Below are positions 9,615 to 16,944 of a stretch of 64,000 nt of DNA, piece by piece. The notes below the pieces were generated by a model. That model worked only from the letters and a program-made list of their open reading frames with translations, was not told where the DNA came from and made no database searches. Every line of letters begins with the position of its first letter. Positions within the stretch are counted from its first letter, which is position 1. Source of the DNA: Bacteroidales bacterium (lineage in GTDB: Bacteria > Bacteroidota > Bacteroidia > Bacteroidales > P3); contig JAFYSZ010000001.1 of the NCBI GenBank assembly GCA_017559135.1, forward strand, positions 310,001 to 374,000. Direction: 5' to 3'. A program made the translations under genes and the position numbers.

Positions 9615-10869
9615 GATTTTAGCATTTTTTTTTGTCCTTTGCATAAGTTGGCAAGCGAAAGCCAATTTTTTAGTGATTCCAATGGACGAAACACAAAAAA
9701 ATCATTTGAAATCATACGGCATTGCATACAAAGCCCTCGCATTAGAGTATGAAGTAGATTGGCTTTTAAACTATCAAGGAGGAGCATTCTGCCTTTCACA
9801 CTCAAAAGAAATAGAAACAATTTGCAGACTAAAAGGAGTAAGTTATTATATCATCACAAACTCACAATACGCTCAAATCGTAGAAGAAATAGCCGAGCCA
9901 AGCGTTAATCAAGACATCGTAAAACTACAAAAAGTTCCCAAAATCGCAGTTTATTCTCCCAAAAACAAATTGCCATGGGACGATGCCGTAACACTCGTGC
10001 TTACATACGCCGAAATACCTTACGATGTTGTCTACGACCAAGAAGTAATGAACGATGTCTTACCTTTATACGATTGGTTACATTTGCATCACGAAGATTT
10101 CACAGGACAATATGGAAAATTTTGGGCATCATATAGAAACAAAAAATGGTATCAAGACGATGTCGCTTTACAAGAACAAACAGCAAAACTATTAGGCTTT
10201 CAAAAAGTTTCGCAACTTAAACTTGCCGTTGCAAAAAAAATAAGAGACTTTGTAGTAGGAGGTGGATTTATGTTTGCAATGTGTTCCGCACCCGATAGTT
10301 TTGACATAGCCTTAGCAGCAGAAGGAGTAGATATTTGCTCAGAAATGTTTGATTATGACCCAATTGATCCACAAGCACAAGAAAAACTTGATTTCTCTAA
10401 ATGCTTTGCCTTTGAAAACTTTACAATCGTTACAGACCCTTACACATACGAAGTGTCAAACATTGACGTTCCCCAAAGCAGAGCAAGACAAGTCAAAGAA
10501 AAAGACGATTTCTTTGTATTATTTGACTTTTCCGCAAAATGGGATTGGGTTCCTACAATGCTAACACAAAACCATAGCAGAGTAATCAAAGGATTTATGG
10601 GGCAAACAACCGCATTTATGAAAAAATTTCTTAAATCTTCGGTTTTGATTCTTGGCGAAAACGCATCATTAAACGAAGCAAGATATATTCATGGTACTTA
10701 CGGTAAAGGTACTTGGACTTACTTAGGTGGACACGATCCAGAGGATTATTCCCATTATGTTGGAGATCCTGTAACAGACCTTGATTTACACCCTAATTCT
10801 TCGGGTTATCGTTTGATTCTAAACAATATTCTTTTCCCGGCAGCAAAGAAAGAAAAACGCAAGACATAA
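9595..10869 (+). CDS. Conserved secreted Bacteroidetes protein (often named asparagine synthetase B)
   Basis: A protein of 424 residues with a clear N-terminal signal peptide (KILAFFFVLCISWQAKA). Conserved stretches include FLVIPMDETQKNHLKSYGIAY, KIAVYSPKNKLPWDDAVTLVL, YDWLHLHHEDFTGQYGKF, GGGFMFAMCSAPDSFDIALA and GTWTYLGGHDPEDYSH. Databases commonly call this family asparagine synthetase B. I see neither the N-terminal Cys glutaminase nor the ATP-pyrophosphatase motif of AsnB, and the protein is exported, so that name is probably wrong. The fold may be GATase-like (inference from the GGGF segment). It overlaps dnaB by 20 bp and is probably co-transcribed with it. Function unknown. Confidence 0.75.
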   Translation: MKAFHSKILAFFFVLCISWQAKANFLVIPMDETQKNHLKSYGIAYKALALEYEVDWLLNYQGGAFCLSHSKEIETICRLKGVSYYIITNSQYAQIVEEIAEPSVNQDIVKLQKVPKIAVYSPKNKLPWDDAVTLVLTYAEIPYDVVYDQEVMNDVLPLYDWLHLHHEDFTGQYGKFWASYRNKKWYQDDVALQEQTAKLLGFQKVSQLKLAVAKKIRDFVVGGGFMFAMCSAPDSFDIALAAEGVDICSEMFDYDPIDPQAQEKLDFSKCFAFENFTIVTDPYTYEVSNIDVPQSRARQVKEKDDFFVLFDFSAKWDWVPTMLTQNHSRVIKGFMGQTTAFMKKFLKSSVLILGENASLNEARYIHGTYGKGTWTYLGGHDPEDYSHYVGDPVTDLDLHPNSSGYRLILNNILFPAAKKEKRKT

Positions 10870-10903
10870 AATTAAAAGAAATTCAATAGGAATTTTTTAA
10901 AGA

Positions 10904-11015
10904 CTTTGTTTCAGATTTTTATCCTCCGTTGGTAAAGTTTTATCCTCGGAGGATATTTTATTACCATCGGAGAGTAGTAGTGTTACCATCCAAGCAAAAT
11001 TTTCTAAAACAAAGT
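10904..11015. repeat. Nested inverted repeat built from ~21-bp units
   Basis: The intergenic region 10870-11358 opens with this element. The inner stem pairs ATCCTC (10942-10947) with GAGGAT (10949-10954). Around it GGTAA (10931-10935) pairs with TTACC (10961-10965), and CTCCG (10924-10928) with CGGAG (10968-10972). The outer arms are ACTTTGTTT (10903-10911) and AAACAAAGT (11007-11015). Both outer arms resemble the dispersed 21-bp unit: CTTTGTTTCAGA on the plus strand at 10904 and CTTTGTTTTAGAAAATT on the minus strand from 11015. Inner unit starts fall at 10904, 10924, 10945, 10966 and 10988 (steps of 20-22). It lies just upstream of the promoter at 11027. Confidence 0.7.
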
Positions 11016-11026
11016 AAGGGCTTTTT

Positions 11027-11056
11027 TTGTCGTTATTAAAAAATGTTTTACCTTTG
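11027..11056 (+). promoter_or_regulatory. Strong-looking promoter upstream of the candidate RNA
   Basis: TTG (11027-11029), 19 bp, then TACCTTTG (11049-11056) is an exact match to the Bacteroidetes pattern. The predicted start is near 11063. No coding sequence begins until 11359, so the transcript first covers the structured region at 11132-11278. Confidence 0.7.
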
Positions 11057-11131
11057 TGGGCAGAATTTAAAACATAAAAAAAGGAAAAGAAAGTAAGGAA
11101 AAAATAAAATTAAAAGACGGATAAAAAGCGT

Positions 11132-11278
11132 TTTTGCTTATACTTAGTGTCTTGAAATCTCGACAATTTCAAAGAAAACTAACTAAATGATAAGCCGAGA
11201 ACGCTCACGTGTATATCGTGGGCTTTTCTTATTTAGTTAGTTAGGTAGTCGAGAACCTCAAGATACAATAAGACAAAG
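11132..11278 (+). ncRNA. Candidate structured RNA with a long interrupted hairpin (6S-like shape)
   Basis: A coaxial series of stems folds the whole segment: TTTTGCTTAT (11132-11141) with ATAAGACAAAG (11268-11278), CTTGA (11151-11155) with TCAAG (11258-11262), CTCGAC (11159-11164) with GTCGAG (11248-11253), a 12-bp stem AACTAACTAAAT (11177-11188) with ATTTAGTTAGTT (11231-11242), AAGCC with GGCTT, and CACG with CGTG at the tip. An asymmetric internal bulge (12 versus 5 nt) sits mid-way. A long rod with a central bubble recalls 6S RNA, but I see no primary-sequence signature, and the predicted start is ~70 nt upstream. It could also be a structured leader of the helicase operon. RNase P, SRP RNA and tmRNA signatures are absent. 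Confidence 0.5.
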
Positions 11279-11358
11279 TTCACGACTTTTTTAATGTCTA
11301 TAAGTCAAAGAAAAGAATAGTTTGGAACAATATTTTAACATATAATATATGTGTGCTT

Positions 11359-13674
11359 ATGGATTTTACAGAGATAAAGCAGAAAAATACTAAACTTCGT
11401 TCTTATCAAGTGGAGATGAAGCAGAAGGTATTCAAAGAATGGCAAAATGGGAACATGTCTGTAATGATGCAAATGCCAACAGGTACAGGTAAAACAATGC
11501 TTTTTGCTTCTATTATCAAGGATTTGTGGAATCATTTCTATGATAACCCACCACTAAAAAAGTTTTTAATTATTGTTCATAGGAAAGAACTTGTTGAACA
11601 AGTACAAAAAACTTTGTACGACAAGTATGGTTTAGCTCATGGCACTATACAAAGTGGCAAACGTGATAATGAGATGTATCATATTCAAGTTGCAATGGTA
11701 CAAACTCTTGCAAGAGAAAAGCGACTAAATAAATGGAAAGACAATGAGTTTGATTTCATAATTTGCGATGAGGCTCATCATATATTAGCTGATAGTTATC
11801 AAAAAATAAGAAAAGCCTTCCCCGAAGCATATCTTCTTGGCGTTACCGCAACCCCTTATCGTTTAAACAAACAACCTTTTACGGATACATTTGATGTTTT
11901 AGTTAGAAGCAAACCTATAAGTTGGTTTATAAAAGATGGTTATTTAAGTGAATACGAATATTACTCTATTGAAGCAACTTCAAAACTTCAATTAGAAATT
12001 GATAATCTCAAAATAGATTCAACAGGAGATTATTCAGATAAAGCGATGACAAATGCTTTGGATAATAGGAAAATAAGAGCAAAAGTTGTAAAGACTTGGT
12101 TAGAACATGCAAATGGAAAGAAAACAATAGTTTATACTATAAATAAAGAACATAATCAAAACCTTTGTCAAGAATTTATTAAAATAGGATATAAATGCGT
12201 TGCAATAGATAGTGATACCCCAAAAGAAGAGCGAGATAATTACGTTAATCAATTTAGAAAAGGAGAGATAACTATAATTTGTAATGTGAATATATTTAGC
12301 GAGGGTTTTGATTGTCCCGATGTTGAATGCATACAACTTGCAAGACCTACCACATCTCTTTCTATGTATCTTCAACAAGTGGGAAGAGGATTAAGAATTT
12401 CAAAAAATAAAGAAAAAACAATCTTCTTAGATAATATAGGTCTTTATAATAGATTCGGTTTACCTTCTGCAAATAGACAATGGCAGTATCATTTTGAAGG
12501 GAAAGAAGATTATGATGACAAAAGAGGTTACGAATTAACAGCAGAAGAAATATATAGACCAAAGTTCTTTGACATAGAAGAAGCAGATGATGATTTTGAG
12601 CTACAATATTCTAATGTAGAAGAAAAAGATGACTTATCTATTGTCAATGTTGCAAAAAAATTAAACATAGAAGTAGATAGTATTATACAATTCTTTTTAG
12701 AACAAGGAATAGAATTAAACCCTAACTCAGAATTAACAGATGAACAATTAGAAATGTTAAAAGAATTCAAAATGAAAAAAGGAAGCGAAGAAACCGATGA
12801 CGGATTCATTAGTATATTTGATATTCCAAATGAAGAAGCAGAGGGTAAAAAGAACTTTTATTGCAAATTTTCAAAGAACTTCGTATTAGATGAAGATGAA
12901 GAAAGAGAATGGGAAATAATTTTCTATAAAAAATTCGTTGATTGTTATATTGATATAGTTAATAGGTTATTTGTTCATGACTTTTTATTGGGTAATGGAG
13001 AATTTCTTAATTCCGAGGATAAGTCTTATTTACAAATAACAAAGGACAAGGAATCTATTCGCCGACCAAAGATTCTGGATGATCACCTTCATTTTATCGA
13101 AGTAAATCTAAATAATAAAGATAAATTAGAACGATTAAAATATCTATTGAGGAAAGCTTGGAATTATTGTAAATCCCCTATTGGTATGTCTTATAAGGAG
13201 TTTATTGAAAATAAAAATATTTATTTTAATTTCAATACGCCTAATATTGAAACAAATGAATTAAATGAAGAAGAAATAGAAGAAAATGTGGACATTATAA
13301 AAACAAGTGATATGGAATACAATATAGATAAAATGCAAGAAAAAGAAATTATTGAACTTATGCTAATGTTGCATGATAAATTAAGTGTAAATATAATGGA
13401 CGAAAAAGCCGCTGAACAAAGATTAGTAGAAATAGAGAATGAAGAAAAAGAGTCAAAAGACACAAAAATAATTGAAATATATGAAAATTCTGGATTGACT
13501 GAAGAGGACCTTTTCAGAATATTAGAATTGAAGCAGAAAAAACGTAAGGAAGAAGAAAATAAAAAGCTAGAAGCAATAGCAAGAAAGAATATTGAAATAA
13601 AAGAAGAAAGAGAAAAAGAAAGACAAAAAGAAGCGTTAAATTCTTTGTTAGAAAAATATAATTCAAAAAAATAA
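11359..13674 (+). CDS. SF2 DEAD/DEAH-box helicase (RadD-like) with an extra C-terminal region
   Basis: A protein of 771 residues; the ATG at 11359 is preferred to an in-frame GTG 6 bp upstream. Helicase motifs: Walker A MPTGTGKT (39-46), DEAH (137-140), TATP (163-166), SEGFDCPDVECIQLARP (314-330) and motif VI QQVGRGLRIS (339-348). The core resembles RadD/YejH-type DNA repair helicases. At 428-471 (SIVNVAKKLNIEV to DEQLEMLKEF) the sequence resembles the IF2 N-terminal mini-domain found in Bacteroidetes translation factors, an unusual partner for a helicase. The rest of the C terminus is unknown and ends in a highly charged coiled coil. rmuC starts 12 bp downstream, so the two form an operon, probably in DNA repair or defence. 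No restriction or methylase domain is present. Confidence 0.82.
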   Translation: MDFTEIKQKNTKLRSYQVEMKQKVFKEWQNGNMSVMMQMPTGTGKTMLFASIIKDLWNHFYDNPPLKKFLIIVHRKELVEQVQKTLYDKYGLAHGTIQSGKRDNEMYHIQVAMVQTLAREKRLNKWKDNEFDFIICDEAHHILADSYQKIRKAFPEAYLLGVTATPYRLNKQPFTDTFDVLVRSKPISWFIKDGYLSEYEYYSIEATSKLQLEIDNLKIDSTGDYSDKAMTNALDNRKIRAKVVKTWLEHANGKKTIVYTINKEHNQNLCQEFIKIGYKCVAIDSDTPKEERDNYVNQFRKGEITIICNVNIFSEGFDCPDVECIQLARPTTSLSMYLQQVGRGLRISKNKEKTIFLDNIGLYNRFGLPSANRQWQYHFEGKEDYDDKRGYELTAEEIYRPKFFDIEEADDDFELQYSNVEEKDDLSIVNVAKKLNIEVDSIIQFFLEQGIELNPNSELTDEQLEMLKEFKMKKGSEETDDGFISIFDIPNEEAEGKKNFYCKFSKNFVLDEDEEREWEIIFYKKFVDCYIDIVNRLFVHDFLLGNGEFLNSEDKSYLQITKDKESIRRPKILDDHLHFIEVNLNNKDKLERLKYLLRKAWNYCKSPIGMSYKEFIENKNIYFNFNTPNIETNELNEEEIEENVDIIKTSDMEYNIDKMQEKEIIELMLMLHDKLSVNIMDEKAAEQRLVEIENEEKESKDTKIIEIYENSGLTEEDLFRILELKQKKRKEEENKKLEAIARKNIEIKEEREKERQKEALNSLLEKYNSKK

Positions 13675-13686
13675 AAACATAAGCGT

Positions 13687-15429
13687 ATGGAACAAGTTAA
13701 TTTAATCGTATTGATTATTGCTATCTTATTATTTATAGGAGCAATAGTAGTGTTTGTGTTTATTGGTCGTTCAATAAAAAATAGTAAAAACACAACTGCT
13801 GTATCTTTTGATGAAGATAATTTGAAGTTAAATTTGCAATTAGAAACAGCAAATAAAGAATTAGAAACAATTAACAAAGAACTATCTGATTACAAAGCCA
13901 AAAACGAGGAACTCCTTAAAGACAATGCAAGTTTAAGTACAATAGCATCTAATTTAGATGAACAAATAAAAGAAAAGCAAACTGAAATAACAACTCTTAG
14001 TACAAGTTTAGAGAATAGCAACAATCAAAAAAATGAATTGTCAAAAGAGATAGTTAGTTTAAAAGAAAAACTTTCAACAACCGAAAGCAGATTAACAAAT
14101 AAAAATTCAGAGTTTGAAACTTTAAATAGAAAATTTGAGGGGACTAATTTAGAGAATAAAAATAAAGATAAAGAAATCTCTAAATTAAAAGGAGAAAATG
14201 ATGTTTTATCCGAAAAATTAACAAATTCTAATACAACCTTACAAAAACAAGAAGCAGAGATAAATACTCTTAAAGATGAAAATAAAACCTTACAAAAAGA
14301 AAATTCAGACACAAAGGCGGGTTTAAAGGCTGAAATACAAAAGTATCAAGACTTAGAAAAGCAATTTGCGGAATACAAACTATCATTTGAAAAACTTAAT
14401 CAGCAAAATGAAGCTCATATTCAAAACCTTACTAATAAGATTTTAGAAGAAAAATCCAAGAAATTCACAGAACAAAACAGTAAAGAGATAGAACAACTTG
14501 TTTCTCCTTTGAAAGAACAAATCAATGAGTTTAAAAAGAAAGTTGAAGAGGGCAATGTAAAACAAGTAGAGTTACATACAGAACTGAAAACTCAAATAGA
14601 AAATGTTATTAAACAAACAAACTCTATTTCGGAAGATGCAGTTAATTTAACAAATGCCCTTAAAGGAGAGAATAAACGTGCAGGAAATTGGGGTGAACAC
14701 GTTTTGGAAACTATTCTTGAAAATAGTGGATTGGTAAAAGGCATTCACTATGAAGCACAACAAAGTGTAACAACAGAGGAAAACCAAAAACTAATACCCG
14801 ATTTTGTTGTTCATTTACCAAGTGATAATTCTGAATGTGAAAATAATATAGTTATTGATTCAAAATTATCATTAGTAGCTTACGAAAGGTATTTTAACTC
14901 TGAAAATGAAGAAGAAAAAGAAAAGAATCTTCAAGACCATATAAAATCTGTAAAAAATCATATAGATGAACTTGCAAATAAGAAATACGAAAACGTAGTT
15001 AATGGAAGTATTGGTTTTGTTATGATGTTTATTCCTATTGAGCCTGCATATTTACTTGCTGTTCAAAGCGATAATTCTTTGTGGGAATATGCTTATAACA
15101 AGAAAATAGTTCTTATCTCTGCTTCTAATATGATTACATCTTTGCGTTTGATTGCTGATATTTGGAAAATAAATACTCGTAACAAAGAAGCAGAAGCTAT
15201 GGCTGAAACTTGCGGAGGTATTTATGACAAGATAATAGGCTTTTTAGATACATTTGAAAATGTAGGTAATGCAGTGAAAAAAGCACAAGATGAATATGAA
15301 AAAGCTAAAGGGCAACTTACAACAGGTAATGGTAATGTTATCAAAAAATTAGAGGATTTAAGACAAAAAGGAATAAAAACTAAAACAAAAAAATCATTGC
15401 CTAAAACTTTTGAATCTTACGAAGAATAA
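13687..15429 (+). CDS. rmuC: RmuC-family DNA recombination protein
   Basis: 580 residues. An N-terminal membrane segment (about 5-27) is followed by a long coiled coil (about 45-300) and the RmuC domain (about 310-520). The domain carries LKGENKRAGNWGEHVLETILENSG (in two parts) and a PD-(D/E)xK-like nuclease signature: PD at 371-372 and DSK at 391-393. It also has GFVMMFIPIEPAYLLA, typical of the family. Family knowledge: RmuC limits DNA inversions and rearrangements and is viewed as a nuclease-like protein. The immediate upstream helicase gene (12-bp gap) suggests that the two proteins process DNA together, with RmuC tethered to the membrane. A terminator follows. Confidence 0.88.
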   Translation: MEQVNLIVLIIAILLFIGAIVVFVFIGRSIKNSKNTTAVSFDEDNLKLNLQLETANKELETINKELSDYKAKNEELLKDNASLSTIASNLDEQIKEKQTEITTLSTSLENSNNQKNELSKEIVSLKEKLSTTESRLTNKNSEFETLNRKFEGTNLENKNKDKEISKLKGENDVLSEKLTNSNTTLQKQEAEINTLKDENKTLQKENSDTKAGLKAEIQKYQDLEKQFAEYKLSFEKLNQQNEAHIQNLTNKILEEKSKKFTEQNSKEIEQLVSPLKEQINEFKKKVEEGNVKQVELHTELKTQIENVIKQTNSISEDAVNLTNALKGENKRAGNWGEHVLETILENSGLVKGIHYEAQQSVTTEENQKLIPDFVVHLPSDNSECENNIVIDSKLSLVAYERYFNSENEEEKEKNLQDHIKSVKNHIDELANKKYENVVNGSIGFVMMFIPIEPAYLLAVQSDNSLWEYAYNKKIVLISASNMITSLRLIADIWKINTRNKEAEAMAETCGGIYDKIIGFLDTFENVGNAVKKAQDEYEKAKGQLTTGNGNVIKKLEDLRQKGIKTKTKKSLPKTFESYEE

Positions 15430-15467
15430 TGTAAAAAGTAAAAGTATATTTTAATCACATTAAACAT

Positions 15468-15498
15468 AAAAGGTTCGGCAATTAACCGAACCTTTTTT
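15468..15498 (+). terminator. Terminator after rmuC
   Basis: Stem AGGTTCGG (15471-15478) and CCGAACCT (15486-15493) with a 7-nt loop and a T-run. The 21-bp array at 15499 begins directly after the T-run. Confidence 0.85.
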
Positions 15499-15645
15499 CT
15501 TTGTTTTATTTAATTTTTTCTTTGCTTTTTTAAATTTTTCCTAAGGATTTACAAATTTTTTCTTTACTTTTTTTTCTTTTTTCTTAGGAAAAATTTAAGG
15601 CTTTTTTGCCTTGTTTTTTTGCTTCTTTGTTTTGGCACATAATTT
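15499..15645 (+). repeat. 21-bp-periodic intergenic array, seven units
   Basis: In this 308-bp gene-free stretch (15430-15737), unit starts fall exactly every 21 bp at 15499 (CTTTGTTTT), 15520 (CTTTGCTTT), 15541 (CTAAGGATT), 15562 (CTTTACTTT), 15583 (CTTAGGAAA), 15604 (degenerate) and 15625 (CTTTGTTTT). Each unit has a T-rich tail. The units at 15541 and 15583 also create a perfect 16-bp inverted repeat (15530-15545 with 15583-15598). Confidence 0.75.
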
Positions 15646-15675
15646 AAATTATGTAAAGTAGAATATTTTAAAGCA

Positions 15676-15706
15676 TAAAAAAGGCCACTCTTTTAATTGA
15701 GTGACC
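15676..15706 (-). terminator. Terminator of the TPR gene
   Basis: On the minus strand GGTCACTC (15699-15706) pairs with GAGTGGCC (15683-15690), with one G-T pair and an 8-nt loop. A T-run follows. It lies 30 bp beyond the stop codon of the TPR gene. Confidence 0.85.
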
Positions 15707-15737
15707 TAAACCTGAAAATTTCAACAAAATCTAACGT

Positions 15738-16931
15738 CTATTGTTGTTTAAGTCTGTTATCTATGTCTTGATATTCTGCTTTCATTCCAAGCAATGAATA
15801 AATTGTTCTCAATGCTTTTAATGATTGGAAATCTTTTGGCTTAGTTTCTAAAACTTTTGTGTAGTTTGGAATTGCTTTTTTGAATAAATCAAATGCTTCG
15901 TTTTTCAATTTGTCGTATGCACCTGTCATATCGTCTAATGGAACTTTGTCTGCTTCTTTTAAAACATCAACTGCTTTGTTGAAATATGTTGATGCTAATC
16001 CGAAGTAAGCGTCTGTTTGTGCTGGTTCAAGGGCTAATGATTTGTTATAGTATTCTTCTGCTTTTGTTATATCGCTTGCATCACGGTAAATGTCGCCTAC
16101 GTAGTTGAATACTTCTTTCTTCTCTCCTAACGCTAGGAGTGATTGGATTATCTTTTCTGCTTCTTCTTTGTTTCCGTTTGCTAAGTATGTGCTTCCTAAT
16201 AAAGCTTTTAATTGTGCGTTTTCTGGTAGGTTTTTAACTCCTCTTTTTAAAACGTTTATTGCTTTATCTGTTTCTTTTGCTGCTTGATTTGCTGCGAAAA
16301 TTTTGATATAAACGTCTGGTTTTTTAGTATTTTCTTTTATAAGTTCTCTATAAAGTTCGTTTGCTTTGTCTGTGTTTTTCAACACTTCGTATGACAATGC
16401 CATAACGTATTTTGATTGTTCTAATGCTTCTTTATAGTTTGCTGCTTTTGCTGATTCTATTGCTTCTTCTGCATATTTGATAGCGTCTTCGTACTTTTCT
16501 GCATTGAAAGCATTAACTGTTTCGTTTGAGAAGAAACTTGCTACAACGTTTAGTGTACCATTACATAATGAAATAAATTCATTTGTACCGTTTTTCTTTT
16601 CTATTTCAATTGCTTTTAATAAGGCATTTTTAGATTTCTTTGCAATCTCAACAATAGGTTCGTTAATTTTTTGTTTTTTCATTATTTTTTGGTCTTCCTT
16701 ATTGTCAGATTGAGAGATTTCTACTACTCTTGCGTAAATTGCTCCTGCATAATACCAAGTTTTTGCTTCTAAACTTGTTTTTTCGTGAGCACATGCTTCA
16801 TCAATATTTGTCATTGCATTACGTAAACGATTGTTTTGCCAATCGGCGTATGCACTTTGAACTTTCATTGTTTGAGCGCTTGCTCCAAATGTAATGGCTA
16901 ATAATGCCAAAAATAAGATTCTTTTTTTCAT
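15738..16931 (-). CDS. Secreted TPR-repeat protein
   Basis: 397 residues from the ATG that begins a signal peptide (MKKRILFLALLAITFGASAQ). A 9-residue upstream extension would overlap gyrA and spoil the signal, so it is excluded. The body consists of degenerate tetratricopeptide repeats: segments such as AEEYYNKSLALEPAQTDAYFGLAS and AIPNYTKVLETKPKDFQSLKAL, predicted helical pairs throughout. It probably acts as a periplasmic scaffold; no catalytic motif is seen. It starts 13 bp after the gyrA stop and is likely co-transcribed. Partners are unknown. Confidence 0.85.
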   Translation of the reverse strand: MKKRILFLALLAITFGASAQTMKVQSAYADWQNNRLRNAMTNIDEACAHEKTSLEAKTWYYAGAIYARVVEISQSDNKEDQKIMKKQKINEPIVEIAKKSKNALLKAIEIEKKNGTNEFISLCNGTLNVVASFFSNETVNAFNAEKYEDAIKYAEEAIESAKAANYKEALEQSKYVMALSYEVLKNTDKANELYRELIKENTKKPDVYIKIFAANQAAKETDKAINVLKRGVKNLPENAQLKALLGSTYLANGNKEEAEKIIQSLLALGEKKEVFNYVGDIYRDASDITKAEEYYNKSLALEPAQTDAYFGLASTYFNKAVDVLKEADKVPLDDMTGAYDKLKNEAFDLFKKAIPNYTKVLETKPKDFQSLKALRTIYSLLGMKAEYQDIDNRLKQQ

Positions 16932-16944
16932 TGTACAATTATTT

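Noticed and set aside
9595..10869. Asparagine synthetase B
   Set aside because: The protein is exported and lacks both the N-terminal Cys glutaminase start and the synthetase ATP motif.
11132..11278. RNase P RNA, tmRNA, SRP RNA or retron msr-msd
   Set aside because: None of the conserved core sequences of the first three is visible, and there is no reverse transcriptase nearby for a retron.
11359..13674. Restriction subunit of a type I or III system
   Set aside because: Only SF2 helicase motifs are seen; no methylase, specificity or nuclease domain is linked to it.
13221..13877. Minus-strand reading frame of about 218 codons over the helicase-rmuC junction
   Set aside because: Low-complexity antisense shadow of lysine/glutamate-rich coding sequence.
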